A stretch of DNA of 64,000 nucleotides from Mucilaginibacter pedocola. GTDB lineage: Bacteria; Bacteroidota; Bacteroidia; Sphingobacteriales; Sphingobacteriaceae. Position 1 is the first letter of the stretch, and every line of letters begins with the position of its first letter. The notes below the pieces were generated by a model, which ran no database searches, was not told the origin of the DNA, and was given only the letters and a program-made list of their open reading frames with translations. A program made the position numbers and the translations under genes. The stretch is taken from NCBI RefSeq assembly GCF_002013915.1, contig NZ_MBTF01000012.1, positions 602,781-666,780 on the forward strand, given 5' to 3'. Shown here one piece after another: positions 47,215 to 55,969 of this stretch.

Positions 47215-47615
47215 TAAATACTATTTCTATCGGGTAAAATTAAGGATAAACCAGTCAAGTTTTATGGGGCATGTCCAGTAGGTTAATATTATTTTGCGGC
47301 ATTATAAAAACCTTTCAAACACAACATTGAAAAGCAAAAGCCATACTGCTGCAATAGGCAAGCGACTTGAAATTTTTAAGACTTAAAGCGATTATATACA
47401 TCAATGCTGGGTGGTAAATATGCGACCATTGACCACTTTTTTCCCTGCTTTGTAGAGAATAGGTTTGCGTAAAATAATATTGAACGGGCATTTCCAATCA
47501 ATCGGGGTGGTCAAAGCGTCCCGGAATAATTGATTACTGATTTGCATAATTAGATGGTCAAGGCTTCTGATTCTCTATCCTAAACCTTTAATTTGACCAA
47601 AACAGTGGGAAAATC
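47215..47615. other. Intergenic region, no gene seen
   Basis: 401 bases between the SMEK-NACHT gene end and the nuclease-NACHT gene start. I see no convincing gene or repeat; the right-hand part of this region toward 47214 should hold the promoter of that gene. Confidence 0.4.
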
Positions 47616-49658
47616 CTAATTCTCTAAAAGATTCTTACCGGTTTTTTGATAGGGTTTAAGCAAGCCGTCAAGGAAGTCCCGGTAACCTGACTTCGGCAAA
47701 CCACGAAGTAAATGCATAAAGGGTGCGACCTGATGTTCATCCTGAAAAGGCTCAGAGCAAGCCTTGCGAAGGAGGCTTTGGGTGATTCCCATATCTTTGA
47801 ACTTCTTATAGGTTTGCTTGACTTCTTCCGGACTCAGCATAGTAGCAATCGTCGCTATCCAGTTGAATTTCGGTTGACCAACAAAAACCGGCTGTCCGAA
47901 TGTCGACCGCATAATCGGAATGACTACTTCTATGCCGTATACCCGAATCATATCTTCTAAAACCTCCATATAGCGGTCAACTAAAGTGACCCCATGTAAA
48001 TTCCGGACCGTCGCCTGCAAAGCGGTTGCTTGCACCGGGTGCCATTCGTGAAATTTGTCAACCAAACTCCAATCTCCGAGTATTGCACCTGTTTCATAAG
48101 CAAACGCCCCAATTTGCTCAGCGTTCAACGTGCCCGCGCCAAACATTTCTTCACATACCTTTTGAATGATCGTCCTGAAACGTTCCGTTCGGTATAAGCT
48201 CGTCAAAAGATTGAATAATTGCTGAGGATGGTCAACCCACCCTTCCTTTACAGGGAATTGCTTCAAGAACATCGCCAAAATAGACAGCCTGATCACCCTT
48301 GCCGCGGTCTTATCATTGAGGTTAGACAGGTATTTAAGCACGGGTAAGAAAAAGAGCAAAGCTTCATTCGGATTTTCTGACAGTTGATAATCGACCAGTT
48401 GAGTAAAAAAGTTCTTATTGGTCAGTTGGCTGTCGACTTGCAAAATCAGCAGTTCTAGAACGACTGACCATGAAGAAAGGCCCATGTTCTTGGTTAGAAT
48501 ATCGTAGAACTTGTCCCGATCATGGGTCATATAGAATTGGCTGAAAATATAATTGGCCGTAAAATATTCCAGAAAGGTCTTATGGGTAAACTTGTTCTCA
48601 AAATAGATCGAACGCAGTTTGGCATACTCCAGGAACTCGGTGGCTGCTTTGCCTGCTTCGTCATGATCATCAAAGTCACCGTTAGACAGTAAGTAATTGC
48701 GAATGTGATTTCCGACCACATGGTTATTCAATTTGACACCCGCTTGCAGGTATTGCCAAAAAGCTATGGCCGCGAAAACCGCCAATTTATTCGTGATCTT
48801 CAAGTTGAACTGTAGTTTCTTTTCCTTCTCATCCCGATGCTCTACTAGGGTATCCGTGCAACCTTTATAGATAAGTAATTTATTGGCAGGAAGCTCTAGT
48901 TCGTTCCGATACAGAATAATGATCAGCGACAGCAAAAGCGGATTATATTTAAGTTCCGGGTCTACCTGTTCCAGCTTTTGCAAACAACCCGCAATCTCTG
49001 CTTTCCTGACCGTTTTATCTGATTCCTCCAAACGGTACCATTTTTCCAGATATGCTTTAACGCGCACATCATTAAAATCACGGACCTCCAGTTCATTAAA
49101 ATCGCTAAACGATACCTCTTCATAAGATTCATAGCGGCTAGTCACGATCAGGCGGACATCCGGGTAAGTCCCGGCGAACTGTTCAATAGCGTTTCGAACC
49201 GCGATCCTTTCCTGTACATCGAATATTTCATCCAGTCCATCAAAACAAACAAGGCAGGGAAAATAGGTCAGTATTTTGATCATCCTTTCCAAAGTCAGAT
49301 GCGTCTGGTATTCACTGGCTAGCACCCGCACAAGGTATTCTGCCAAACCAAGCTGATTCTTTAACCTTTCCTCGTTATAGCGATGAAGCTCGATGCGAAA
49401 AGGTAGAAAACGATAAATATCACTTTCTTCAAAGACCGATTCATCCTGTTCCAAGATCTTACAGATGGCATATTTTACGATAGATGACTTTCCGGCTCCC
49501 GGGTTTCCCAGTAACACGTTATGCCTCCCATAGTTAAATAATTTACTGAATGCATCATCATCGATTGCTGTCCAGCGTTTCATCTTTATACTAACATTTG
49601 CCTTAATGGCATCATATTGTTTCAGGAACGTCTTAAATTCTTTTTCGGTGGTCTTCAA
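47616..49658 (-). CDS. NACHT NTPase part of a SMEK-NACHT gene (separated from SMEK by an in-frame stop)
   Basis: 680 residues from a TTG at 49658; the first ATG in frame comes 25 codons later, so no strong start is visible. Walker A is GNPGAGKSS (51-59), Walker B LVCFDGLDE (136-144), followed by RLIVTSRYESYEEVSF, as in NACHT STAND proteins. The rest is helical repeats. The frame is continuous with the upstream SMEK gene except for a single TAA at 49686-49688. The original gene was therefore probably one SMEK-NACHT protein of about 928 codons. In its present form the NTPase part may be untranslated or made by re-initiation. Confidence 0.75.
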   Translation of the reverse strand: MKTTEKEFKTFLKQYDAIKANVSIKMKRWTAIDDDAFSKLFNYGRHNVLLGNPGAGKSSIVKYAICKILEQDESVFEESDIYRFLPFRIELHRYNEERLKNQLGLAEYLVRVLASEYQTHLTLERMIKILTYFPCLVCFDGLDEIFDVQERIAVRNAIEQFAGTYPDVRLIVTSRYESYEEVSFSDFNELEVRDFNDVRVKAYLEKWYRLEESDKTVRKAEIAGCLQKLEQVDPELKYNPLLLSLIIILYRNELELPANKLLIYKGCTDTLVEHRDEKEKKLQFNLKITNKLAVFAAIAFWQYLQAGVKLNNHVVGNHIRNYLLSNGDFDDHDEAGKAATEFLEYAKLRSIYFENKFTHKTFLEYFTANYIFSQFYMTHDRDKFYDILTKNMGLSSWSVVLELLILQVDSQLTNKNFFTQLVDYQLSENPNEALLFFLPVLKYLSNLNDKTAARVIRLSILAMFLKQFPVKEGWVDHPQQLFNLLTSLYRTERFRTIIQKVCEEMFGAGTLNAEQIGAFAYETGAILGDWSLVDKFHEWHPVQATALQATVRNLHGVTLVDRYMEVLEDMIRVYGIEVVIPIMRSTFGQPVFVGQPKFNWIATIATMLSPEEVKQTYKKFKDMGITQSLLRKACSEPFQDEHQVAPFMHLLRGLPKSGYRDFLDGLLKPYQKTGKNLLEN

Positions 49659-49685
49659 GTCAATGTGGCGATGCTCATAAACATC

Positions 49686-50402
49686 TTACCGCCAATAAGT
49701 TAGAGATGTTCGAAATGCAATGGCGGGAGTTACGAAAATGCCATATAGTTCCACCTCCCGAGGCCGTTTGCTAACGGACAAACCAAAGAAATTGAGACGC
49801 GAAAAATTGATCAGGCATTTCTCCTGGTATTGCGCACGGAAGTTTTCATAATCCTTGTAATGAAAGTTATCACCAAGAAAAATATCCGAAAACTCCATTT
49901 CCAGCAATTCCCGTATACGCATCACTTTATTGATATCTACAAGGCAACTTATCAAAGGATACAGGTCTGTTAAGCTGACAATGTCCCTGTCAACATTGAA
50001 ACGCACCTTTTTACGCGTCACCTTCGAGATTGCCTCAATACTGTAATTTCGTTGCTTTTCTGTCAGAATGAGCATCATTACCCGGTTGACACGTTTATCT
50101 AATCCGCGTTCTATAAATTTACCCAAAGTGTGTTTAACCTTTTCCAGCGTATTACTGGCCGTGACCTGTACCCCGAAACGGGAATGGTCATCGATCAGGT
50201 CAAGTGAGGCAAAATTTTTGCGTTCTGTCGCATTGGCATTCTTAAAGTCCGCATTATAAATAATATTCAACACCGGTATCATTATAGTCTCGGCATGTTT
50301 ATTCAGGTCGTATTCTCCAGCGGCGGTAGCTATCTTGACCTCCACCGTAAAACGGGTCAAGTAGTCGCGGATATCAAGAAGTAATTTGTGGCGGTTCGAC
50401 AT
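49686..50402 (-). CDS. SMEK-domain protein, N-terminal part of a broken SMEK-NACHT gene
   Basis: 238 residues from an ATG. It matches the SMEK domain found with STAND and other conflict systems: Glu38 in NKHAETIMIPVLNIIYNADF, then SLDLIDDHSRFGVQVTASNT with Asp68/Asp71 and the Q-V-T at 79-81, and Lys88. These resemble a restriction-like nuclease core. The last residues (VELYGIFVTPAIAF) look like the segment that normally leads into a NACHT domain, and the reading frame continues in phase after the TAA into the NACHT gene. The SMEK part alone may still be made. Confidence 0.8.
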   Translation of the reverse strand: MSNRHKLLLDIRDYLTRFTVEVKIATAAGEYDLNKHAETIMIPVLNIIYNADFKNANATERKNFASLDLIDDHSRFGVQVTASNTLEKVKHTLGKFIERGLDKRVNRVMMLILTEKQRNYSIEAISKVTRKKVRFNVDRDIVSLTDLYPLISCLVDINKVMRIRELLEMEFSDIFLGDNFHYKDYENFRAQYQEKCLINFSRLNFFGLSVSKRPREVELYGIFVTPAIAFRTSLTYWR

Positions 50403-51207
50403 AACCAGTGCAATAAGGTAACGACTGCAATTTAGTGATCCGGCACGCTATAAGCAATTAATAAGCCTTATTATCTTAGGATGCTGACAGGAAAAAGGCA
50501 CCAAGAAATTTTTATGCACCGCCATAGATATTGGCTTTGCGAAGAATGCAAATACGGATATGAAACCCGTATACCGTCAAAAGAATACATAACGCAATCA
50601 ACATGATTGCGGAGGAAGGTCATGAAGAACTGGTCAAAACTGCCCAAATATTGTCCTAGGTTTTCCGCAAAACATAACCCAATCTTATCGGGGGCATGAC
50701 TCTTGAATCCCTTGGCCGTCTTAAAAAAATGCTTTATCGCGTTAATTCTCTCGGGACTGAACGTTTTTTTTAGAGATCCCCGATGATTGATTTTTCTGAT
50801 GCCATTGGAGTAACGCACCTGTGTCACCATGAAACCACTATGGCTAAAATTTCATATAAGTCCTCTAACACTAATGCCCCGACCTACTAACAGTTGGCCG
50901 TCAGTGCCTGCGTTTGTTTATCCAAAGCTGCTACCCTTATATCAATAAGTATCAAACCTCAAGTACGAGGTGGGATATTTGTACAAAAATGAGTTAAGAG
51001 AATCGGAATCTACTCCGAATTTATTCAAGTCGGAATGCAAATTATTAAAATGGCATCAATTCCGAATAACGTAGTAAATCTATAGCGTCTTAACATTAGA
51101 CTTACAAAAGCTAGTTAAATATTTATTAACTAATCAAGCTTACAAAAGATTAATAAAGTATTTTAGTATTTTAATCAACCGTTCCAATTTTATAATACAC
51201 CTTGTCA
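50403..51207. other. Intergenic region with one doubtful open frame (50471-50830)
   Basis: 805 bases between divergent genes. A minus-strand frame at 50471-50830 (119 codons) has a partly protein-like stretch (SPERINAIKHFFKTAKGFKS) but no known motif. From about 50900 on the DNA is very AT-rich and probably holds the promoter of the AAA ATPase gene. Confidence 0.5.
50471..50830 (-). CDS. Doubtful small protein, unknown
   Basis: 119 codons, ATG start. The central part is basic and helical; the last 30 residues are unlikely in a real protein (SQSQYLWRCIKISWCLF). It may be the remnant of a gene or a chance frame. Confidence 0.25.
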   Translation of the reverse strand: MVTQVRYSNGIRKINHRGSLKKTFSPERINAIKHFFKTAKGFKSHAPDKIGLCFAENLGQYLGSFDQFFMTFLRNHVDCVMYSFDGIRVSYPYLHSSQSQYLWRCIKISWCLFPVSILR

Positions 51208-53670
51208 ATGAAAGTAATCGCAAAGTTAAGTCGAAGAACTTCTAACCCTACTCTCGGGTACATCAAGCCAATACTATATTTTAATAGTGAAAGAAATAAA
51301 TTTTTAAAAGCTGAAGAAAGCGATTTCCCAAATGCAGGGGAGATATTTATCTATGGAGGGTTTTCTAATATAGAGACACGTGTATCTTACGATGAGCTTT
51401 TCGAATTAGATGAAGTTAAAAAAACAGAACTATCTAAATATGAACCTGGTAGTCCGTCGAGTTGTTACTATTCAGCGAACTCCGATGGATTTCGAAGGCT
51501 CTCTTTTATGGAGTTTATCAGAATCCTAAATGTTGATTTCGACTTGGATAAAAGGACTATTAATGATGGTTATTTTAGCAATAACCAGTATTCACCTATT
51601 TTCATAAGGAACAGGGGATTAATCTATGGTCCATTCTCATATTCGGATGGAACGCTCTATCCTTTCAATCTCACTGATTTTGACTTAGATGGAGTTGATT
51701 TCGAGGAATCTGTAGAAGATTTTTTTCAAAATTACCGAGATTGCATATTCAAATATAATGAGTCGGAGCTGGATGCTTTGATAGTGGGCGATTATCTTTA
51801 CAGTTTAACTGAACTTGTAACTATTACGCCTAATGACATCATTTATTTTGGAACTATAGATTCATTGTTGAATTGGGGAAAGCAATTTTTGAAAACAAAA
51901 TTGAATGACCAAGAGATACAGATCTTAACTAAATTAAAAGACGTTAATATACCTGATACTAATAATCCTCTTGTTAGTCAAAAATTGTCCCTATTGTTCA
52001 ATCATTTTGAAAATCAAAACAAATGGTTCAACATAGATATACCTCGATATCTAAATTCTTTTCTGACAACAGAAAACGGGCAGATATATTTAAACCAATT
52101 TTTAGAAGATAACGAAGTTTCTTTTTTCAATGAATATAGAAAAAGCGAACTTGATGTTATCGAAAGAAATTTACTTGAGAAAAAGGAAGAGTTGGATGGA
52201 CTTGAACTCCAAGTAAACGACCTAAAAATAAAGCTACATACCCAAGATGACCGAATTTTTGAAGGAATTCCCGAAGACGAAAAAATCAAACTCAAATCAA
52301 TTATAACAGATATTGATAAAAGAGAATCTGTAATTGCATTCGTCGAAGAGAGTCAAAGACTTAATGATGTTACAGAGGAGATTCAAAAAAAGGAATACTT
52401 AAGAGAATATCTAAATACACAAATAAATGACTTAAAAGATCAAGAGAAGGCAATTAAAGTCGCAATGAAAGGAGTTAAAGATGAGTTTTTTAACCATACT
52501 GATTTTGCTCGTAAAGTTATGGACGCAAAAATTTATACGGACTTAATAAACAACATCGATCCTAGCCTTCAAGATACTGATGTTGATAAACAGAAAATCA
52601 AGAAAGTTAATCGTCTAAATACGGTGACTTTTGAAAATTCCAAAGCGTTCTTTCTAGAAATTCAAAATAGATTTTCCAAGGAAAACAGAGACATCAGTTA
52701 TAATGATTTAGTCAACTTGATGGTTACTACAAATCAAAATTTTTTGACAGTATTCGCAGGCTTGCCTGGTGTCGGTAAAACTAGCTTGGTTGAAAAAACC
52801 AGCAAGATTTTGGGATGTGAGTCTAATAATCGGTTTTTGAAAATACCGGTTGCAAAAGGATGGACTTCGTCAAGAGATATATTGGGATACTTCAACCCGC
52901 TTACAAAAAAATATCAAAGGGCAAAAACTGGCTTACTTGATTTTCTACAATCTTGTGAAAACGATTTCAAAGCGAGTAACTCGGTGCCGAGCTTTGTATT
53001 GTTAGATGAGGCCAACCTTAGTGCGATGGAACACTACTGGTCAGATTTTTTATCTGTGACAGACGGAGATTACAAGAAGGAAATTAACGTGACTGATTCT
53101 TTGAAAGTTTCTTTTGGATCCGGTGTTCGCTTTTTGGCTACAATTAATTATGACCATACGACTGAAATATTATCTAATCGATTAATTAGTCGCGCTCCAA
53201 TAATTCGTTTGGCCAACTCGAATGGATACAATTCGTTAATGACAGATACTATTAACAATTTTGATGACATCTTTTCTCTTGAGCAGTTGAACAATTATAT
53301 AAATCCAAAATCTAATAAAGAGTATTTTAAAGATGACATTAGGAACAAATTTGAATCAATCATAAGTGTTTTAGAAGATGATAATGGCAACGGAAATCCT
53401 ACTATAATCGGACATAGAAAATATCTTGCGGTTGAAAATTATTGTAAAGTAGCTGGGTTATTATTAGAAGATGACAATAAATTTTTAGCATTAGATTACG
53501 CTGTAATGCAAAATATTTGGCCATTGATAAATGGCAGAGGCGAAGGATATTATCGTAGACTTCAAAATTTAGTTGAAAAAACTCAGGGGCTGCCAAATAC
53601 CAATCATCATCTTACACGGATAATCAAAACAGGTGAAGATAATTTTAAAAATTTTAGTTATTTCTGTTAG
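51208..53670 (+). CDS. McrB-like AAA+ NTPase with a coiled-coil N-terminal half
   Basis: About 821 residues from the ATG at 51208 (a TTG two codons earlier is possible). The first 300 residues are unassigned; about 310-420 is a long coiled coil (ERNLLEKKEELDGLELQVND and on). The C-terminal AAA+ module has Walker A GLPGVGKT (518-525), Walker B FVLLDEAN (Asp600-Glu601) and a sensor-like FLATINYD. It resembles McrB-type motors that deliver DNA to a nuclease. Its partner nuclease starts 2 bases after its stop. The DNA is much more AT-rich than the chromosome here, which suggests recent gain. Confidence 0.85.
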   Translation: MKVIAKLSRRTSNPTLGYIKPILYFNSERNKFLKAEESDFPNAGEIFIYGGFSNIETRVSYDELFELDEVKKTELSKYEPGSPSSCYYSANSDGFRRLSFMEFIRILNVDFDLDKRTINDGYFSNNQYSPIFIRNRGLIYGPFSYSDGTLYPFNLTDFDLDGVDFEESVEDFFQNYRDCIFKYNESELDALIVGDYLYSLTELVTITPNDIIYFGTIDSLLNWGKQFLKTKLNDQEIQILTKLKDVNIPDTNNPLVSQKLSLLFNHFENQNKWFNIDIPRYLNSFLTTENGQIYLNQFLEDNEVSFFNEYRKSELDVIERNLLEKKEELDGLELQVNDLKIKLHTQDDRIFEGIPEDEKIKLKSIITDIDKRESVIAFVEESQRLNDVTEEIQKKEYLREYLNTQINDLKDQEKAIKVAMKGVKDEFFNHTDFARKVMDAKIYTDLINNIDPSLQDTDVDKQKIKKVNRLNTVTFENSKAFFLEIQNRFSKENRDISYNDLVNLMVTTNQNFLTVFAGLPGVGKTSLVEKTSKILGCESNNRFLKIPVAKGWTSSRDILGYFNPLTKKYQRAKTGLLDFLQSCENDFKASNSVPSFVLLDEANLSAMEHYWSDFLSVTDGDYKKEINVTDSLKVSFGSGVRFLATINYDHTTEILSNRLISRAPIIRLANSNGYNSLMTDTINNFDDIFSLEQLNNYINPKSNKEYFKDDIRNKFESIISVLEDDNGNGNPTIIGHRKYLAVENYCKVAGLLLEDDNKFLALDYAVMQNIWPLINGRGEGYYRRLQNLVEKTQGLPNTNHHLTRIIKTGEDNFKNFSYFC

Positions 53671-53672
53671 TC

Positions 53673-55469
53673 GTGGAGCGATTTGAAACATACATTTCGA
53701 AGGCTAGTTACAAAACAAGTCCAATCGAAACATTTTTAATTAATCGTAACCTTATTATAAACATTACTGATAATGATTATGTAAATTTCCAAATTGTGTG
53801 TTCGCGACCTATTGAAGATAATACATTTGTTTGGCTGTCGAATTATCGGTTTCCGCTACTTTTTGAAAGAAAAATTGATAATAACTTTTATTACAGTATT
53901 CAAACTGACGGATTTTTCGGAAACCGAGAAAGAGAGATTTTTAGCCATGTATTTTCCGATTCTTTAGGTTCAAAATCATTTTTAAAGTTATTTATAAACA
54001 ATTACGGCATATGTGAAATTGACCTTGAACTAGAAATTAATGGCGTTAAAAAATATGAGCGCATAGGCTCAATAAAAATATCATCAATTAAAATTGATGA
54101 TATTAATTATTTGCTCGGGTATTTATTGGAGAAAGAATTCTTCTACTGGGAATCGCTATCTCTAACCAAGAATGAAGCTACCGATTTGCTCAAAAATCGC
54201 GAAAATGTGCTATGGATTCTCAATAAAATACAATTTATAATAAGCGAATTCGAAAATGGTTTTATGCCTAATTTAGAGGACTATTTTTATAAACTTCAAC
54301 CAACGTCCAAAATTACGAATTGGGATAACGAAAACACGCTCGATGATCAATCACTTTTGTGGATAATGGATAATCCTGGAGTACTTGAGTCAGCGACTGC
54401 CTATGATGAAGAACGGTTTATCATTCTAAGTCGTAACTACAAAGCGAAAGAGGTGTTAGTTAGAACATTATATGAAGATAGTAACACACCCGAAAATCAA
54501 ATCATACATTCTTTTGTAAACGAACTGTATTCCACTTTAAATGACTTTGGTAGTATAATTCGTACAAAAATTAAGATAGTGGTCGATCAAGATGATTTTA
54601 AAGTCAGATTACAAAAAAGCTATTTCTCAAGGCTAAACGAATTGATAAACAACTACAAACAAAAGTTGAGTAAAATAAAATATTTATTGCAAATTAAGAT
54701 TCCTGTAAAAAGCTTAAGTAATGTAACAATAACAAATTTTCGTTTCGACGCGAAACCTCATTATCAAAAAATATTTCATCTAATAAACTTATTCCGAAAC
54801 AAAAAGGAAGCTTTTTTCTCGCAAGATGTATTGTTTTCTGGGACTAACGATATTTCTAAATTGTATGAGATTTATTGTCTTTTTAAAATCATCGATGTAA
54901 TTAAAAATACTCTGCAGTTCAGTCCTATCAATCATGCAACCAGTGCAAGAAATCATTTCAAGTCCAACGAAGATGTATTGTTTGATATTGAGCCTAATAT
55001 AAATTCGATTTACTCATTTGTAAAAATGAATGAGACGATAAGACTTAATTTATTTTATGAATTACTGCCCGATTCGCTTGTAAATGTATCTAAAACAGGC
55101 GATTATAGATATCGCCCCGATTTTGTTTTGGAGCTAATCGAAAATGACAATAAATCTTATATCATATTAGACGCGAAGTACAAGAAAATAGGTACCATCG
55201 AAAACCATGACTATGAAGAATTAACACTTAAATATCTTCATGGCATTGGCAACGTTAATGGAGGTCATTCAACTTTGTTAGGGCTGATGGTTATAAACCC
55301 CATTAGTGGTGGGGGGATTCAATTCTATCAAAAAGGTAAATATTCTATGTTCGGTTCTACGCCCAGCTTGCCGTTAATAGGGCGTGTTCAGCTAAGTGTC
55401 GAAGACGGAAATATTGCGTACTTGGAACAAGTTTTAAAAGAATTTATGTTATTGAATCGCAAAAATTGA
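53673..55469 (+). CDS. DUF2357/McrC-like nuclease
   Basis: 598 residues, GTG start, 2 bases after the AAA gene. The C-terminal part has a clear PD-(D/E)XK core: RPDFVLEL with Asp483, then SYIILDAKYKKIG with Asp500 and Lys502. The N-terminal half is beta-rich and resembles DUF2357 proteins that pair with McrB-like ATPases. Together the two genes should form a modification- or structure-dependent restriction system of McrBC type. The pair is the last cargo of element 1, next to the right repeat, and shares the high AT content of its partner. Confidence 0.85.
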   Translation: MERFETYISKASYKTSPIETFLINRNLIINITDNDYVNFQIVCSRPIEDNTFVWLSNYRFPLLFERKIDNNFYYSIQTDGFFGNREREIFSHVFSDSLGSKSFLKLFINNYGICEIDLELEINGVKKYERIGSIKISSIKIDDINYLLGYLLEKEFFYWESLSLTKNEATDLLKNRENVLWILNKIQFIISEFENGFMPNLEDYFYKLQPTSKITNWDNENTLDDQSLLWIMDNPGVLESATAYDEERFIILSRNYKAKEVLVRTLYEDSNTPENQIIHSFVNELYSTLNDFGSIIRTKIKIVVDQDDFKVRLQKSYFSRLNELINNYKQKLSKIKYLLQIKIPVKSLSNVTITNFRFDAKPHYQKIFHLINLFRNKKEAFFSQDVLFSGTNDISKLYEIYCLFKIIDVIKNTLQFSPINHATSARNHFKSNEDVLFDIEPNINSIYSFVKMNETIRLNLFYELLPDSLVNVSKTGDYRYRPDFVLELIENDNKSYIILDAKYKKIGTIENHDYEELTLKYLHGIGNVNGGHSTLLGLMVINPISGGGIQFYQKGKYSMFGSTPSLPLIGRVQLSVEDGNIAYLEQVLKEFMLLNRKN

Positions 55470-55704
55470 CGGCAACAGGTATTAACTAGTGTTTTTATTG
55501 ACAACTAAGGCTTCGTTGGTTACTAAACAAACTCCTCCTTCGTCTAACATTTTAATTATACATGGGTATGTATGTCAATTTCTGCTTATATTTGTGTGAT
55601 AGCAATTGAGATTATTCAATTTGATTTGAGCGGGTCTATAGCGAGACTATTATTTCAAAATCCGACATTCAAACGCGATAAGGGCTAAAAATTGTAAAGT
55701 TACA

Positions 55705-55725
55705 AATCCCTCCCTCTCCGCAATT
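55705..55725 (+). repeat. Right attachment site of element 1 / left site of element 2
   Basis: Exact second copy of the 21-bp att core (AATCCCTCCCTCTCCG and on). Here it is not part of a tRNA: the left flank differs (TTGTAAAGTTAC). Confidence 0.9.
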
Positions 55726-55742
55726 TATATATCGAACGATTC

Positions 55743-55777
55743 AAAAACGCCTTAAATGCATCATTTAAGGCGTTTTT
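55743..55777 (+). terminator. Terminator hairpin at the left end of element 2
   Basis: Long perfect stem (AAAACGCCTTAAATG / CATTTAAGGCGTTTT) followed by a T run, 17 bases after the att core. It matches the hairpin at 15987-16021 in place and partly in sequence. Confidence 0.85.
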
Positions 55778-55969
55778 TTGTTTCAGGGCACCTCCAAATT
55801 ATTCAATAAATCGCATTCTTCTGGTGACCTATTGGTGACCTATTACATCAAGGGCACCACAGGTCACTAGAAAGCTTATAAGTCGCTATTAACCAACATG
55901 TTCAGCAATTGAACATCTTGACCGATAGCGTAGGAAGTAACTAATTTTATCCACTTAAAGCAGACTGCA

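Larger units (their letters stand above)
15949..55725. mobile_element. Integrative mobilizable element 1 (about 39.8 kb) in tRNA-Ser(CGA), loaded with defence-like genes
   Basis: The limits are the two exact 21-bp copies at 15949-15969 and 55705-55725. Inside, from the tRNA side, are a tyrosine recombinase and an ORF6N gene, a block of STAND/NACHT and unknown operons, a HEPN and an XRE gene, traJ, a relaxase module with a candidate oriT, a nuclease-NACHT giant, a SMEK-NACHT gene and a McrBC-like pair. Only traJ of the conjugation machine is left, so the element is probably mobilised by helpers or is a decayed conjugative element. Base composition varies along it: the McrBC-like end is clearly AT-rich, which suggests stepwise gain. 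Confidence 0.9.
55470..55969. other. Junction of the two elements
   Basis: 500 bases holding the right att copy of element 1 (55705-55725), the terminator hairpin at the left end of element 2 and the promoter region of its integrase. No gene is seen. Confidence 0.7.

Noticed and set aside
47315..47497. Minus-strand frame of 60 codons, considered as an IS remnant
   Set aside because: No transposase motif and no inverted repeats around it.
15949..55725. Element 1 as a complete conjugative element
   Set aside because: Only traJ is present; no coupling protein, TraG ATPase or other secretion genes are seen.
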